Assembly (NCBI GenBank): GCA_034401795.1
Contig: CM067370.1
Coordinates: forward strand, 107,841,387-107,905,386
DNA length: 64,000 bases
Direction: 5' to 3'
DNA from: Chaetoderma sp. LZ-2023a
Taxonomy: Eukaryota; Mollusca; Caudofoveata; Chaetodermatida; Chaetodermatidae
The translations under genes were made by a program, and so were the position numbers. Below the pieces are notes generated by a model that saw only the letters and a list, made by a program, of their open reading frames with translations, ran no database searches and was not told the origin of the DNA. Within the stretch, counting starts at the first letter, position 1. The number at the start of each line of letters is the position of its first letter. Of this stretch, positions 53,965 through 64,000 are shown one piece after another.

Positions 53965-54402
53965 TAGTAGTGTGATACTACCTCCCTCTCAACAACCTAT
54001 GCCCCAGGGATTGAGAGGGCGGTGGGGGCCACGGATCCGGCAGCCAGAGAGGTGGTACCCCGCGGTCTCCGCTCCTTGAGAGGGCGGTGGGGGCCACGGA
54101 TCTGGCAGGCCATGCGGCCGAGCGGTGGTATCATTAGTAGTAGTGTCGGGATTAAGATGATACAACCTCCCTCAACTGGCCGATGTTCGGCGATCCGTGG
54201 CCCCCACCGCCCTCTCAATCCCTAGGGGCCTCCATCTTGAGGCATACCCCAACCACCTGGAACCCTGGGGCCTCCATCTAGAGGCCTACACCAACCACAT
54301 GCAACCCTATGCCCAGGGATTGAGAGGGCAGTGGGGGCCACGGATCGCCGAACGGCGGCCAGTTGAGGGAGGTGGTATCATTTTAATCTCGACACTACTA
54401 CT
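53905..54402. repeat. Polinton right terminal inverted repeat, internally fold-back
   Basis: Inverse of the left end. The outer 268 bp (54135-54402) again form a palindrome with tagtagtagtgtcgggatta at the inner side and ...ttaatctcgacactactact at the outer side. Further inside, 'ctggtagtagtagtgtgatac' near 53959 is a third, partial copy of the tip sequence. Confidence 0.85.
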
Positions 54403-54798
54403 ACACTTACTCATCAAAACTAAAGAAACTTCAGAAAAACGCTATAAAGATATTTTCTCAAACAACAGCGAGCCAAAATGTTTTTAAAGCTGAAAAACTA
54501 TTACAGCTGGAAGACATAGGAAAGCTCCAACTATACTCCGTCCTCAGATACTTCTATAACAATAATCTACCAACCCATTATTAAACCGCTTGAAGAATAA
54601 TGAAGACATACACTCACACAACACATGATCACGAAGAAATCTGCATAGAACCTTCTGCCACACATAAGCCTCCAGACAAAAGCCATCTACAAAAGCAATA
54701 CACCTATGGAACAAGACAGAAACAGACATCCGCACACAGATTATCACCAAAAAATCATACAAAAGGACCCTCAAGACAATTATTATAGAAGCCTACTA

Positions 54799-54963
54799 AC
54801 TCTTTCGCTGATGAGTCCTTGACAAAGTTCATTGCTTATGATACACATCTAGTTCTGTTTGGTGTTTTGAAGGCAAATTTTGAAAAGCTTCGTATTCCAT
54901 ATGACCGGAATCATATTGTTAGCTGCATAATAATGCTGTGAATGTAAATGGAAGGATGTATGT
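54799..54963. other. LINE 3' flank
   Basis: Short non-coding stretch after the LINE stop. Nothing recognisable. Confidence 0.5.
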
Positions 54964-55820
54964 CTGTGTATTTTTATAGTAACCGAAGTCATCTATTATT
55001 TATATACTTATATTTGTAATGTGCAATAGTTGGATCCTTCGAAACATGTAATTTAATGTTTGTATTGTTCATCTCTCAGCTTCCAGTTGGAATAATATCA
55101 AGATATTCAACAGTTTTCATAAATTATTGCCTCTGAACTTAAGCGAGATATAGGATACTCATCAGGGAAAGGGTTAATCACATATAGGTAGACCCGTTTA
55201 GAAGAACACACGAGGAGGGAGTATGGTTGTGGCAGTCTGATGGATTTACCAATCTCATTAATTTTGGGAAGATCACTACCACCATGGCTTATCATACATT
55301 ATGGCTCATCATACACTATATTAGTATCAATAATAATAAATTAATAATAATAATAATAATAATATAGTAATACATCACATACTGAATTACTGTTTATAAT
55401 CTCGATGAACGCCCCTTCAAGCCCCTCTCCACCTACCCAACCCTCTTCTCCATTAACTCTAGCAACTTAAAACTGCAGGTCTTCTAGCACTAAATGTTAA
55501 AAATTTAAAAATAATGCATATATACTGTGGGTGCAAGTGTAAAAAAAAAAAAAATATATATATATATGTCTATCTATCTTCTTATATTATTATAATTAAC
55601 TACTAGTTACTTAATTATGTGTTTGTGTGTGTTATGTGTAGTGTTGTAATGTTGTTATTTGTAATATGTACAGTAATTTAATATTGTAATGTTTCTTTGT
55701 CTAATATATGTTAGGGGTCCATCACCGCATAAGCTTTGCTCTGATGAACTGCCTGTCCTTTGTAATATACATGTGAAATGCTACCATAAAATAAACAATA
55801 TTTGACTTGAATTGAATGGA
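54964..55820 (+). repeat. Interspersed repeat X, copy B, joined to a LINE 3' UTR
   Basis: 54964-55605 matches 22064-22605, then at 'aattaactac' the sequence passes directly into 'ttacttaattatg...ttgtaatgttgttatttgtaa', which matches 28788-28990, including the gggtccatcaccgcataagc hairpin and a ttgaattgaatgg tail. The about 6.2 kb between these points in copy A (LINE ORF plus insertion) are absent here. Contains microsatellites (AAT)n at 55338-55365 and A/TA runs at 55541-55566. Confidence 0.8.
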
Positions 55821-55825
55821 ATTAA

Positions 55826-57000
55826 TAACTTTGTTTATTTGTTACATCAATGATATGCCTGAAGTAGTAACCAGTATGATAATGCTGTTCGCTGACGATA
55901 CTAAGCTTTTCTAAAAAATAACCGCGAAAGATCAAAAAATTTGAAAGACTGGACCAATGTATGGCAGCTACCTTTCAACACATCAAAATGTAAAGTCATG
56001 CATCTGGGGAGATCCAACAGTAAGCTCCAGTATAACATGGAAGCAGGACAACAAGTTGTAAAGCTTGAAGAAACCCTCTGTGAAGAGGACTGAGGCGTAC
56101 ATGTTGATAATGCCCTAAGTTCAACAAACACTCTGAGATTGCAGCTAACAAAGCCAACAAACTAGTCGGCATGATATGAAGATCTCTTAACTTATGAATC
56201 CATCGACTTTCGTCCTGTTGTTCAAATGCTTGGTTAGACTGCACTTAGAATACAGAAATGTGGTATGGTCACCACTGCATAAAAAAGACGTACAACTACT
56301 CGAGAATGTACAACGACGTGCCACGAAGTTGATACCAGGCCTCAAAGACCTACCATACGAAGAGCGGCTCAGAGCACTGAAACTTCCAGGTCTCGTGTAC
56401 AGACGTTTGCACGGTGACCTCATCAAAGCATACAAGTACACCCATGATATGTACTGCTTGAACCGTGAACAACTACTACCACCAGGTGAGGGCGAGCGTA
56501 CAAGAGGAAACAGTTTCAAGCTTCGCAAACAGCGGTTTAACAGCGACACCCATAAGCGCTTCTTCAGCATAAGATTAGTCAACTGCTGGAACAACCTACC
56601 AAAGAACGTTCTATCCACTTTAACTCTCAATGCTCTCAAGGGAAGACTTGACAAGTACTACGGCAGCAGCACATATGAGACTCAGTTCCCGATCAAACCC
56701 GTCAGCAGCCAATCAGTTCAACAGGTCTAAAATTATTGTGACGAAGAAGACACTGAAGAACTACTACAGGCTGTTTAGCCTACACAGCAGAAGAGGACTA
56801 TGTGACTAACTAAATAAGTAAGGCAATACTCGATCTATGTTATCTGTAATATAAAATATACATGTATATAAATGTCATATATATAAACATAATGTTATAA
56901 AGGGTCCACCGCATTATAGGCATTGCCTTTGGTGGATGCCTGTATTGAATTGCCAAATTATTTACCTATATGGAAATAAAGAATCTTGAAGTTGATACTC
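55826..57000 (+). mobile_element. CR1-like LINE, 3' portion
   Basis: RT remains from IMLFADDTKLF (about 55880) in broken frames, then an open C-terminal domain and a 3' UTR with 'gggtccaccgcattatagg..ttgcctttggtggatgcctg' and an aaataaagaatcttgaa end at about 57000. Confidence 0.8.
56194..56730 (+). pseudogene. LINE ORF2 C-terminal domain
   Basis: 178 aa open frame: LLFKCLVRLHLEYRNVVWSP, LENVQRRATKLIPGLKDLPY, GLVYRRLHGDLIKAYKYTH, FSIRLVNCWNNLP. This is the domain after RT in CR1/Jockey-type LINEs (compare LVRPILEYCNCIWSPHF at 28045). Upstream RT is interrupted by several stops. Confidence 0.85.
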
Positions 57001-57514
57001 CCGTCCCATATTCTCACGGCTTCATAATCTCGCGGCATTATGACTTATGACACCGGCTGTTTCCCATGGCGACACTAACCAGGAAGTTAAAGATGGTCAC
57101 AATTAACCTTTTTCCAAAAGCTTATGAGGGAGTATAATCGGAAGGTGCAATGTAGAAAAAACTTTTGACAATATAATAAACGCGCATGCACCCTAGCTCC
57201 AAAACTGATCACTAGCTCACAAAACCCTAATATATATAACTTCTAACTGACTGAAACGCATCATCTGCTAATTTATTTACGTGAGCGACAAGTCCCGTGA
57301 TCAGTTCCTCCGCGTCGCTGTTGGACGACTAATGTGGGCTATATCTTGATTCTAACCCCTCCCATTGGTTTACTATGGGCTTTCAGTTTGCCACGAAATC
57401 TAGTTAAACACTATAATTAAAATTATCGATAATGTTTTCAATGTCTATAACATTTTTACCTCACCTGGTGCCAAGTGAGCTTATGTTGTGGCGACCATCC
57501 GTCGTCCGTCCGTC
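57001..57514. other. Non-coding with short repeat
   Basis: 57340-57425 is the repeat also found at 33168-33262. 57462-57515 has the 'caagtgagcttatgttgtgg' + 'cgaccatccgtcgtccg' motif that opens the following tandem repeat. Confidence 0.6.
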
Positions 57515-58830
57515 AACTTTTCCTTTAAACGACTTCTCAAGAACCGCTGTGCCAATTTCAGTTATATTTGGCAGGAAGCATCGTTAGGGCATAGGGATCC
57601 AAGTTTGTTCAAATGAAGCCGATCGGCCAATTAAGCCGGCAGCCATCTTGGATTTTGGCTGATTTTTAGAAACGTCTTTTAAAATCTCCGAAACCGCTTG
57701 AGGGATTGAAGGAAATCTCATGAAATATTATCTATGGCAAGAGCTCAATCAAGTTTGTTCGAGGGAATTTAATTAGTCAAATGGTTCGGCGGCCATCTTG
57801 GCTGAGCTAGTTTTAGCGAAAATAACTTTCTCCAGAACCGGTGAAGGGATGTGGCCAAAATTTGGCAGATATGATTAGGGACCAAGGGCCAGTAAAGTTT
57901 GTTCAAGAGAAGTTGATCCGTCAAAAAACATGGTGGCTGTGGCCCAATCAAAATATAACATGTTTGACGGCCATATTGGATTTTTTTACTTGATGCATTT
58001 TGAGGCCGAAATTGGTTTTATATAGGTTTTTGGGTATTCTGATCTCAAATTTGCAATGTTCGAAACTGTCGGATAAACGGTTTGGTGGCCATCTTGGATC
58101 ATTTTCCCGCAAAAAAGCTCCCATACTAAAGCAATGAGAAATTTAAAATGTCTTCTCGAGAACATCTGGGCCGATTTGAATTATGTTTGGCAGAAAGCAT
58201 CCTTATGGCATAGCGATTTCATTTTGTTCAAACGAAGCCGATCGGCCAATTTGGCCAGTGGCCATCTTGGATTTCGGCCAATTTTTAGAAATGTGTTTAA
58301 AAATCTTCTCCAAAACCATTTGATGGATCAATTCAGGCAATGGGAAATTTAAAATGTATTTTCGTGACCTCTTGGATTTTGGTTGATTTTTAGAAATGTC
58401 TTTAAAGATCTCCAAAACCGTTTTGGGGATCAATTCAAAATGCATGAAATATCATCTAGGACAAGAGCTGCACCAAGTTTGTTCAAGGGAACTTGATTGG
58501 CCAAATGGTTTGGCGGTCATCTTGGATAACCAATTTTTTGCCAAAACAACTCCAGAACCGCTGAGCGGATTGGGCCGAAATTTGGGAGATATGATTAAGC
58601 ACTGAGTGCCATTAAAGTTTGTTCAAGGGAAAGAGCTTAGTCAGAAACATGGCAGAAGTGGACCAATCAAAATATAGCGTGTTTGGCGGCCATATTGGAC
58701 TTGCAAAAATGTCCACAAACTCATTTAAAAGAATACTCCTAAACCACCCACCAACAATTTTGACAAAAATGCACAGTGCTTCAGGTGAACGACACAGGCC
58801 CCTACACAGGCCCCTTGGGCCTCTTGTTAT
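57515..58830. repeat. 'ggccatcttgga' long tandem repeat, unit about 0.6-0.7 kb, 2 copies with internal subrepeats
   Basis: 57530-58140 and 58145-58830 share in order: 'aagccgatcggccaatt', 'gccatcttggatttt', 'tttttagaaa.gtctttaaa', 'aagagct..caagtttgttcaa', 'ccagaaccgctga.cggat', 'agatatgatta.g.ac', 'accaatcaaaatata' and 'ggcggccatattgga'. Short ORFs on both strands are by-products. Confidence 0.85.
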
Positions 58831-58844
58831 AAGTAAGGCAATAC

Positions 58845-59480
58845 TTTTATGATGCTTTTTTCACCACACAAAGAAAGCAGTAAAATTAAATAACAGAAAT
58901 AAACACGAGTTACCACTTTTTGTGAGGGGTAAGAATAAGGATATATCCCTAAAGGGTATGGAAAAAATAAGGGTCTCCATTTATAAAAAGTTGCTACGTC
59001 ATTACATGTTATCGTGTAGTAATTTTAGGGGTTTCCCAATCATGCATCTTACAAACAAGCGTTGGCATGACTCCAGCATACGATATGAGAGAATCAGGAT
59101 TTTGACCGATTTTCAAATAAATAATGGTGTTTTGTAGAAGACTGTTAACCTGGAAAGTCTTCTTGATATTTTCATTGTGTTTTGACTACGTACCCTGGCG
59201 TTTTCCCGAGGTGATAAAAACTTCCCCATGCACAAAATTGGATTCTATTTTGTGACCAATTGGGGAAATAGGACTGACATTTAAATCCCAATAACATTTC
59301 GATCAGGGAAGATTAATTTATATTATTGTGATATTAATTGTCGTAACTACTGCGAGAATATGGAACACCATGATATATGATGCTTTTTTTGCCATACGAA
59401 GAAAGCAGAAAGATTAAATAACAAAAATAAATGCAAGTTATTGCTTTTCGTGAGGTGTAAGAATAATGATATAGCCATTT
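58845..59480. repeat. Direct duplication, about 105 bp, 530 bp apart
   Basis: 'tatgatgcttttttcaccac' to 'ggtaagaataaggatatatcc' (58850-58950) recurs as 'tatgatgctttttttgccat' to 'tgtaagaataatgatatagcc' (59377-59478). Sequence between the copies is non-coding. Confidence 0.75.
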
Positions 59481-59719
59481 TGCGTCACCTTTATGTCGTA
59501 GCGCCATCTTATGCTTGGTTTGGTGTCCGAACCATCACATGACCGTGACGTCACCGGAATCTGACAACAAACCAAACACTCAACTTTCTGACAATGGTGC
59601 CCAGGGATGAAGCTTTCACACCTTTAGTATATTATATATATAGTAGGGGGATATGTGGTTGTGGGATGGATGGATGGAAATTCAAAGGCCTGTGATTTCA
59701 AACATCTTCGCTAGCACAC

Positions 59720-59795
59720 CAAGCGGGCACATGACATTGTTTCAACGTTGAAATTACGTCAATACAACGTTGATGCAACATTATGTGCCCGCCGC
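59720..59795. repeat. Palindrome with gcgggcacat arms
   Basis: gcgggcacatgacattgttt pairs with the later cattatgtgcccgc; the inside carries caacgttgaa / caacgttgat blocks. MITE-like. Confidence 0.7.
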
Positions 59796-60990
59796 TGGGC
59801 AGTTAGTGGATTTTGCGTCTATTGATATAATTACTTTCCCCAATTAGACGTCCTCGATTCGGACTAAGTATGATCATTGCCTTCATTCTATGAATTGAGA
59901 CGGAATGCTGCTAGCTGTGGTCAAATTATAGTAAATTGTTTTATCTGATTGCTCTAGAGTGTGCTTTTCTCATTTAAGAAATATGTCCATTTACCTGAGT
60001 GGATGTAGGTATGAAAATTATCCCCCAACTCGACTTCCACGATTCAGACCAAGTAGGGTAGGGTATCATCAAACCATGGTATCTTTCAAACTGTCGTATC
60101 TATGTTTAAGCATGTCCTTTTGGAAAACTACCTGCTGGATTAGAAAAATCTTAGCACACAATGAATGTAGATTCATTCTACTTCCACGTACAATATTTAA
60201 TAAATAGGTGAAATAGTTATGACACAACTTGTAAATTTGTCTTCGGATCATGTGAGTTGAGATTCAAAATGGCTGCCATCTTTAATTTTTAGCAGGCGCA
60301 TATTTAAATCCATATTTAAACAGAGAAAACTAAACGGAAACCAATTAAAAGTGAACTGTGTCTCAGACAGACAAACTTACTTTACCATTGCTTTTATTTA
60401 TAGTGACTTTAATGCCCTACAGAAATCTTTACTGATTACTCTGTCCTGTTACCATGGTTTAATAAACCCCTCTTCAACTTGAAAGCAGTTAAATTTGATC
60501 ATGATATGTCGATTTAAAATTGATATTGTAGGATAGTCGTTAGGACTTTCAGAATATTATGAATTAGATGTATAAAAAGAAAACTGTTAAAGCTAATAGT
60601 GCTGTAGAGCCTTTCCTTAAAAAATTTCCGCTAACTCATCAGTTTTAGTTAACTACCACGGTTTGATAGTACCCCATCCTATGATCACCTATCTCAATAG
60701 ATCAAGCAACCGTTGCTTTTTACATCAAATTTACTTATTTAACAGGTGCGATATGGTCAATAATAATTTTGTAGTTTATAGCTCATTGATATTAATATTA
60801 TAAATTATCATTTCAAAATTTTCCCATACATCTGTGGAATGATAGGGCTTTTATATCCTATATGGACAAAACTGACAGTGACACACTATTTTAAAATTTG
60901 GACTTATTAGGACAACTCCAATGCTTAAGCCATTAATCATAATGATACTACTGTGTCAGTAGTCATGTCCAAACACTGTGATTTCCATAG
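59796..60990. other. Non-coding
   Basis: AT-rich; no ORF or exon that I can defend. Confidence 0.5.
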
Positions 60991-61290
60991 AATGGACATT
61001 GACATATCACGAGCCTTCGACGCAATTAACGCGCAAGGATCCTAGATGTACTACGCCAGGCCAGTTGCAATGAGATGAGCTATGACTAATGAGACTACTA
61101 CTTGCAGACACCAAGCTGAGAGTACAAGTCAAGTCAGTGAAGTCTGTAGAGGTTGAGACATCAATCCGCTCCCCACAGGGAGGTGGTCTATCCCCTGTGC
61201 TTTTCACTTGTTACCTTGCTGCTGCATTGAAATCTGTGCTGGAAAATTCCACAAGACCAAACTCCCCCCATCTCTAGCTAAGCTCCACCC
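60991..61290 (+). pseudogene. Non-LTR reverse transcriptase fragment
   Basis: DIDISRAFDAIN (motif A) with shifts and stops after it, then 61089-61277 in frame: RLLLADTKLRVQVKSVKSVE, SPQGGGLSPVLFTCYLAAAL (motif B; most relatives have PQGD). About 95 codons; both sides lost. Belongs to a different RT group from the LINEs above; I cannot name it. Confidence 0.7.
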
Positions 61291-62080
61291 GCACCTTGCT
61301 CGTTTTGGGATTGATCGAGCTCTGAACTCCCTTTCTACTTCGAATAATACTTACCAGATGTACTATTATGATAATGTCTATTATCTAGTCTAGCTCAAAA
61401 TAAACAATTAAAACTCCGCACTCTCCTGGTCCTGCCCATACTGTGTCCGGGAATACCATAGCCGCAGGTACCGAGTCAATTCCCAATCACAGTCAGATTC
61501 GTCTATTTTGCGCTTGTTTCAAGTCGCATGTGTTTAGAGTGTCATTTAATTGGTAAATTAAGCAGTTTTAGCGCGTGTTTGTGAAAACCATCGCTGGACT
61601 AATGGAGGAACTAGGGAAATCATCACAGGGGCAGGTTGTATCGATCTAGAATTTATACATTCGTGCCATAATGACTGTTTGAAATTTCCTTAAATTGGCA
61701 CATTGTTTTATAATGTTAGCCATTGTTGGAGTCGCTTCTGTACCCGTTAACTTTTAGTTTTAATTCGGGTACTCGGTTAATTTCTCTTGCGACTCGGTTC
61801 CTCTAAGATGGATGCGCCCTTAGCCAAGATGGCGGCGCCCATGTAATATGTCGTTATTGGCTTGGTGTATCCAGGCACTCTGTTATCGCCGATTTTAGCT
61901 CTCGCTTCATTGTCGAGGGTGTTTGTAGTGATCGGCGAGGTTTTCTTGGTTATTTAACGTTAGTTAAAGGCTGAGTTGTGTTTTGTAAAAAAATTTCACT
62001 CAAAAAAGTTTCAAATATTTCCTGCCTAAGACTTGCTATCATTAATTTAAGAGAAAGTTAATGTGTTTAAGAAATCTTAA
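61291..62080. other. Leader or terminal region in front of a second DIRS-like gag ORF
   Basis: No ORF. Contains cggttcctctaagatggatg and ggtactcggttaatttctct. By analogy with the other DIRS, its left inverted repeat should lie here, but the partner end is outside the window, so this cannot be tested. Confidence 0.35.
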
Positions 62081-64000
62081 CTATCAAGTCTATTGTGCGT
62101 ATTGCTCGTCATCATTTGTCATGTGCAGCGTTTTAATTCTTCTCTGTGTTCGCAGAAACCGAAGAACCCGGACACGTTGTGCCAGAAGTGCAACAGGTTC
62201 ATGAAACGGAAGTATCTTGGTCATCACTGTGTGGCGTGTGCGAAGTGTAAGGTCGGAAGCCCGTGTGATGTGTGCGCCAAGTGGTCGTCGGCAATGGTGG
62301 CTGAGTTTGGCAGGGATCGACGGGCGAGGCTGGAGCGTATAGAGAAGGATAAGGCAGTGAAGCGGCAGCAAGCGTCGTTGGTTGGACTGGAAGGTCGGCT
62401 GAATGAGAGGATGGATTCAGCACTGGGCGTATGGGCGGCCCAGTTCAAGGCCATGTTTGATTCATTACAGTCCACGGGCCCGGTGAGGCAAGCTGGTGCA
62501 GGGCAACCATTAGGTGGTCCGGCTAGTTCTGCTGAGGGTCATGCACCTGACCCTTCTCTGTCCTCGGCTCAAGAGCCGTCGGTAGAGGAGGAAGAATTGC
62601 TGTTGATGGAAGACTCGGGCATGCCGGATCTTTCAATGTCGGCAATGCCTAGTACGTCCCAGGGGTCTCCCTCGGGATTTGTACGGGTTTGCCAGGCGGA
62701 TGGTGATGTCGACGTTCCGTCGGGCATTTTTCATCCGTTGTTTGTGCAACCGGATATGCCGGCGGAGCCATGGTTTGCGGTTCCGACGGCTATCCCGACG
62801 GCGTTAGGCGCGGCTCCTATCGGAGTGACAGTGCCAGCCGTGATTGAGGCGGTCGTAGTCCCGGATCCCGTGTTGGAGCCGATGGACTGCGGAGAATCCG
62901 TATCCGGCGATTCGTTGGATACTGGTGCCGCTGGTAGTCGCGCTATGGATGCGCTCTGTCCTGGCAGAGACGTTTATCGTAGCGTTCAGCAAGGATCGTC
63001 GGTGGCTCTCTCATCTAAGGGAGAGAGGGAGGATGAAAACGGGAGTTCTTTAATGGATGATTCCGCTTTCTGCGCCGAAGCTGAATGGGTGCAGGTCCTT
63101 GGATGGATGACCAATCGTCTCGGGTTGGCATCGGATCTAGGATCTCAGCGCGATCCGGCGATGGAGCGGATGTCAGAGTGTGCGGCTAGCGCTCTGTCCA
63201 GTGGCTCTTCGGCCATGCCTACACTCCCCTTGGACACGCAGACTTCTGACATGTTGGAAGTTGCGGCGTATCGTCTGGTTCAGCCAGACTATGCATTGCC
63301 CAAGGCCCCGAAGGGGATAAGGAGTAGGGTCCGTTTTCCGGAGCAGGCCTATCATCAGTACGCCAGGGTTCCACGGCTTTCCGTTGCGGAACGTGAGGCG
63401 CTGAATAGGCCGTTGGCTGGGAAGGCCAAGGGGCGGTCACGTCCCTTGGTTTCTCAGACCAACAAAGACCCGTTTAATGAGCTCACGCTCATTGAGGATG
63501 CGGCTAGGGCAGCCATGGCTGCGCTGTCGCACGGGTGTACCGTCTTGCAGGGTATGCTGGACTGCACGGCGGAAGGCGGACAGGTGCCAGAGGCTGCTCC
63601 CGGAGTTGTTCGGGACACCATGCGCCTGTCTCAGGATTGCCTGGCCAGGGTGATCACAAGAACTTTAGCAGAGCGACGGAGAATGGTTCTCGATTGTGTG
63701 GAACCAGGACCGGAGATGAGGGCAGCGTTATCTTCTGCGCCTTTCATAGGTCCAGGCTTGTTCGGCGGCTCGGCACGACAAGCGCTTTCTAAAGTTGCAT
63801 CGATGGTGGCGGAGCAAGAGGTGGTCGGCAAGTCGTGGAAGTCGACCAAGAGGACTCAGCCGCAACAGTCCTACCGTCAACACAGACAGGAGCAGCAGAG
63901 GCAGCATCCTAGATCGCCCTTCCGTCCTTCTGCCCGTGATGCCCATAGGCCATCCGGAGCACAAGGGCCTGGCCGTTCGTCCACATACAAGCCCTCTAGT
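62081..64000 (+). CDS. DIRS-like ORF1 (gag-like), partial, runs off the window
   Basis: Frame 2 is open from the stop at 62078-62080 to the last base, about 640 codons, and is missing from ordinary ORF lists because it has no stop in the window. The first ATG in frame is at 62201, but the Cys-rich start (TLCQKCNRFMKRKYLGHHCV, then CKVGSPCDVCAKWS) begins before it, so either an upstream non-ATG start or splicing at the acceptor-like ttctctgtgttcgcag (ending 62155) is needed. Then come a charged helix (DRRARLERIEKDKAVKRQQ), a low-complexity middle with EEEELLLMEDSG, a W-x-x-x-L-x-W block (AEWVQVLGWM) as in the first DIRS ORF1, and a Gln/Arg-rich basic tail (QQSYRQHRQEQQRQHPR). GC-rich like the other DIRS. 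Confidence 0.75.

Larger units (their letters stand above)
34512..54402 (+). mobile_element. Polinton/Maverick element containing a nested DIRS
   Basis: Inserted in LINE codons (WTNT | YSSKL). Outer ends agtagtagtgtcgggattaa (34512) and ttaatctcgacactactact (to 54402) are inverted; the element begins AG and ends CT, as Polintons do. Target duplication aacact / tacact (5 of 6, acact perfect); Polintons normally give 6 bp. Length without the DIRS is about 12.9 kb, short for the family (15-20 kb), and packaging ATPase and adenovirus-like protease were not found. DNA polymerase B, integrase and probable major capsid genes are present but broken. Confidence 0.88.
33303..54798 (+). mobile_element. 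Jockey/Daphne-like LINE fragment in three pieces, host of nested insertions
   Basis: Piece 1, 33303-33486, reads VDNQEICEAQFANFVGVYL and on to LPKHLIKTLYT. Piece 2, 34449-34511, reads LILPQLTYWNTMWTNT. Piece 3, 54403-54798, reads SSKLKKLQKNAIKIFSQ, then LQLEDIGKLQLYSVL and the natural end TIIIEAY. They align in order with the minus-strand LINE (29910-30854). Gap 1 is a 962-bp DNA transposon and gap 2 is the Polinton. Frame shifts in piece 3 (about 54480 and 54590) show it was already decayed or has decayed since. Confidence 0.85.

Noticed and set aside
57769..58605. ORFs in the 'gccatcttgg' repeats
   Set aside because: Follow repeat periodicity and have no independent support.

Overview
This window is almost certainly nuclear DNA of an animal, probably a marine invertebrate. 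It is AT-rich with long non-coding stretches, GT-AG introns, many microsatellites, and dense fragments of LINE, hAT, DIRS and Polinton/Maverick elements. The 'gccatcttgg' and 'cgtccgtccg' type repeats are ones I associate with molluscs and other marine invertebrates, but the sequence does not fix the species. I see no prokaryotic operon, CRISPR array, rRNA or tRNA.

Host genes are few. The last two coding exons of a mitochondrial inner-membrane signal peptidase (IMMP1L-like) lie at 4313-4423 and 4831-4881. A candidate first exon of a secreted or membrane protein (signal peptide ending at a GTAAGC donor) lies at 32803-32867. Everything else that is recognisable is mobile DNA.

Layout. 1-1754: decayed hAT-type transposase. 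1894-2209: 32-bp minisatellite. 2500-13200: MITEs and diverged tandem repeats around the IMMP1L end. 13575-17607: complete but frameshifted hAT element with terminal repeats. 17624-19392: TTAA-flanked element. 19700-22600: microsatellites and an interspersed repeat. 22610-28995: a CR1/Jockey-like LINE split by a 4.26-kb insertion (22950-27214) with TGTAG...CTACA ends and no recognisable gene. 29138-31754: two minus-strand LINE fragments. 33303-54798: a second copy of one of those LINEs, split into three pieces by a 962-bp DNA transposon and by a 19.9-kb block.

The 19.9-kb block (34512-54402) is the centrepiece. It is a Polinton/Maverick whose terminal repeats are themselves fold-back palindromes. 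It carries broken remnants of protein-primed DNA polymerase B, integrase, a probable major capsid protein and several unassigned genes, plus an ORF with a signal peptide. Inside it sits a 6983-bp DIRS element (35068-42050). Inverted termini, an internal complementary region that exactly reconstructs the joined ends, an intact gag-like ORF and an intact tyrosine recombinase are all visible, but the reverse transcriptase has lost its catalytic box. The order of insertion can be read directly: LINE first, Polinton second, DIRS third.

55000-61300 holds more LINE fragments and tandem repeats. 62081-64000 is the start of a second DIRS-like gag ORF that runs off the window.
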